Part shown: one piece after another, positions 62,901 to 64,000 of the stretch
How the letters are laid out: the number at the start of each line of letters is the position of its first letter
Numbering within the stretch: position 1 is the stretch's first letter
NCBI RefSeq assembly: GCF_002157355.1
Contig: NZ_LYMK01000023.1
Coordinates: 45,035 to 109,034 of the forward strand
DNA from: Variovorax sp. JS1663
GTDB lineage: Bacteria; Pseudomonadota; Gammaproteobacteria; Burkholderiales; Burkholderiaceae_C
Reading direction: 5' to 3'
Length of the DNA stretch: 64,000 nucleotides
Notes under the pieces: generated by a model
The model's input: the letters and a program-made list of their open reading frames with translations, nothing else
What the model was told of the DNA's origin: nothing
The model's database searches: none
Program-made: the position numbers and the translations under genes

Positions 62901-64000
62901 ATGGCTTTCCCCCTGTTGTGCAGGTTCGCCGCTTGCGCCCTGCTGGCCATCGCCGCGCTGCCGGCCGACGCCGGCACCACCAGCGCCTTCACCCTCTCCG
63001 CGCAAAGCTACGCGGGCTCCCGCGAGCGCCAGTACAAGGTCTATGTGCCCGACGGCCTCACGGCGCCCGCGCCGATGGTCATGGCCCTGCACGGCTGCCA
63101 GCAGACGCACGACGACGTGCTGCGCGACTGGGGCCTGGCGGCGGCGGCCGACCGCTACGGCTTCATCCTCGTCACCCCCTTCATCACCAGCTACGACGGC
63201 CTGCGCAACACCAACTGCTGGGGCTTCTGGCTCGATCAGCACCGGCACCAGGGCCGCGGCGAGCCGGAGGACCTGCACCAGATCGGCCGGCAGGTGGAGG
63301 CGCGCTTCGCCGTCGATCCGAAGCGGCGCTACGTGACCGGGCTGTCCTCCGGCGGCGCGATGGCGGTGGTGCTCTCGGTCACGCACAACGAGTACTTCGC
63401 CGCCGCGGCCAGCGCCTCGGGGCTGCCCTACGGCGAGGACTCGGCCTCGGTGTCGTTCTCCGGGTGTCCGGGCAGTGCCACCTTCCATGCGGTGAGCCGG
63501 GTGGTGTCGGACATGCGGGCCGAGCGCAACGCGGCCAACCCGATCCCGCTGATGGTGCTGCAGAACAACGGCGACTGCACCGTGATCCAGCCCGCCGGCC
63601 GCAACCTGCGCGATGCGCAGCTGCAGCTCAACGGCGATACGGGCCATGACACGCCGGCCGAGGCGCTGGCGCAGCAGCGCGCCTGCACGCCGGTCAACGG
63701 CAGCGGCTACGGCTGCCAGCAGAGCTTCTACACCGTCGATGCGCGGGTCGGCAGCCGCTCGCTGGTCGAGACCGTGTTCTACGACGGGCCCACTGCCACG
63801 CCCGACCCGGGCGACACCGACCACGGCCATTACTGGATCGGCGGCGCGCAGGGCCGCGACGGCAAATGGGCCTTGCAGCGCGGGCCCAGCTACCCGGACA
63901 TCGTGTGGGATTTCTTTTCGCGCCACGCGTCCGAAGGTGGGACGGCACCGCCGCCGCCTCCACCACCGCCCCCGCCGCCCGCCTGCACCAGCGTGAGCGC
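62901..64000 (+). CDS. Secreted PHB depolymerase-family esterase, 5' part
   Basis: At least 366 aa; runs off the window end. Signal peptide (AFPLLCRFAACALLAIAALP, cleavage near ADA-G). Catalytic domain: MVMALHGCQQTHDDVLRDWG (oxyanion region), NTNCWGFWLDQHRHQGRGEP, nucleophile S149 in GLSSGGAM, NNGDCTV and a His in GHYWIGG. At about residue 350 a run of about 11 prolines forms a linker to a further domain beginning ACTSVS, probably substrate-binding. Likely an extracellular poly-hydroxyalkanoate or polyester hydrolase. It is distinct from the unsecreted esterase at 39638. Confidence 0.88.
   Translation, partial: MAFPLLCRFAACALLAIAALPADAGTTSAFTLSAQSYAGSRERQYKVYVPDGLTAPAPMVMALHGCQQTHDDVLRDWGLAAAADRYGFILVTPFITSYDGLRNTNCWGFWLDQHRHQGRGEPEDLHQIGRQVEARFAVDPKRRYVTGLSSGGAMAVVLSVTHNEYFAAAASASGLPYGEDSASVSFSGCPGSATFHAVSRVVSDMRAERNAANPIPLMVLQNNGDCTVIQPAGRNLRDAQLQLNGDTGHDTPAEALAQQRACTPVNGSGYGCQQSFYTVDARVGSRSLVETVFYDGPTATPDPGDTDHGHYWIGGAQGRDGKWALQRGPSYPDIVWDFFSRHASEGGTAPPPPPPPPPPPACTSVS

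Overview
The window is about 64 kb of high-GC chromosomal DNA, densely coded in short operons with many 4-bp stop/start overlaps. It looks like a soil or rhizosphere betaproteobacterium of the Comamonadaceae, most likely Variovorax or a close relative. The support is two Bug-type periplasmic receptors beside LysR or aromatic genes, a C-P lyase operon, several aromatic-acid modules, PHB-depolymerase-type esterases and a structured intergenic element (43999-44051) that I associate with that group. The genus is inferred from gene content, not from a marker gene. No rRNA, tRNA, CRISPR array, transposase or integrase was seen.

Layout. 1-1515 is the 3' part of a phosphocholine-type phospholipase C. 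1584-8860 holds a small hypothetical gene, a sensor kinase / response regulator / receiver-cyclase set, a peroxiredoxin, a decayed divergent HxlR/SMR pair, a DUF454 protein and a 5'-truncated outer-membrane protein. 8857-20411 is a full phosphonate locus: phnN, DUF1045 and phnF leftward, phnGHIJKLM rightward, then about 1 kb of foreign-looking DNA, then phnCDE. Two near-identical PhnF-type operators (10914 and 17714) tie the halves together. 20545-25237 holds an aldo/keto reductase, a second, complete phospholipase C with a small lipoprotein, and an RpiR-type regulator. Phospholipases and C-P lyase together make the left third a phosphorus-scavenging region.

25456-28080 is an ABC-2 exporter. 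28166-33041 is an aromatic module (FAH hydrolase, IclR regulator, MhpA-like hydroxylase, VOC protein) with a divergent Bug receptor. 33129-38966 is a LysR-controlled four-component Rieske oxygenase with an aromatic-acid MFS importer. 39142-40714 is a ribbon-helix-helix regulator with an 11-bp-period repeat operator and a PHB-depolymerase-like esterase. 40718-41849 holds an isochorismatase-like hydrolase and a DUF421 protein. 41978-47197 is a LysR/Bug/leuCDB cluster whose context suggests use of an external hydroxy-acid. It is followed by a DHCW cupin and a truncated YidD-like gene.

48410-51595 encodes a very large NTPase/TPR/SARP-type regulator. 51612-53476 is an overlapping ATPase + HNH pair resembling the Septu (PtuAB) defence layout. 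53477-60405 is an RND efflux operon with small leader genes and a leader whose Shine-Dalgarno can be sequestered. 60438-64000 holds a flavin monooxygenase, small hypotheticals and a secreted PHB-depolymerase-like esterase that runs off the end.

The most unusual signals are: a ~71-bp repeat in two diverged copies (17507 and 47663), each beside a broken gene; the paired PhnF operators; the 11-bp repeat array before the RHH gene; the ATPase/HNH pair; the switchable leader at 53646-53706; and matching internal deletions in both genes of the HxlR/SMR pair.
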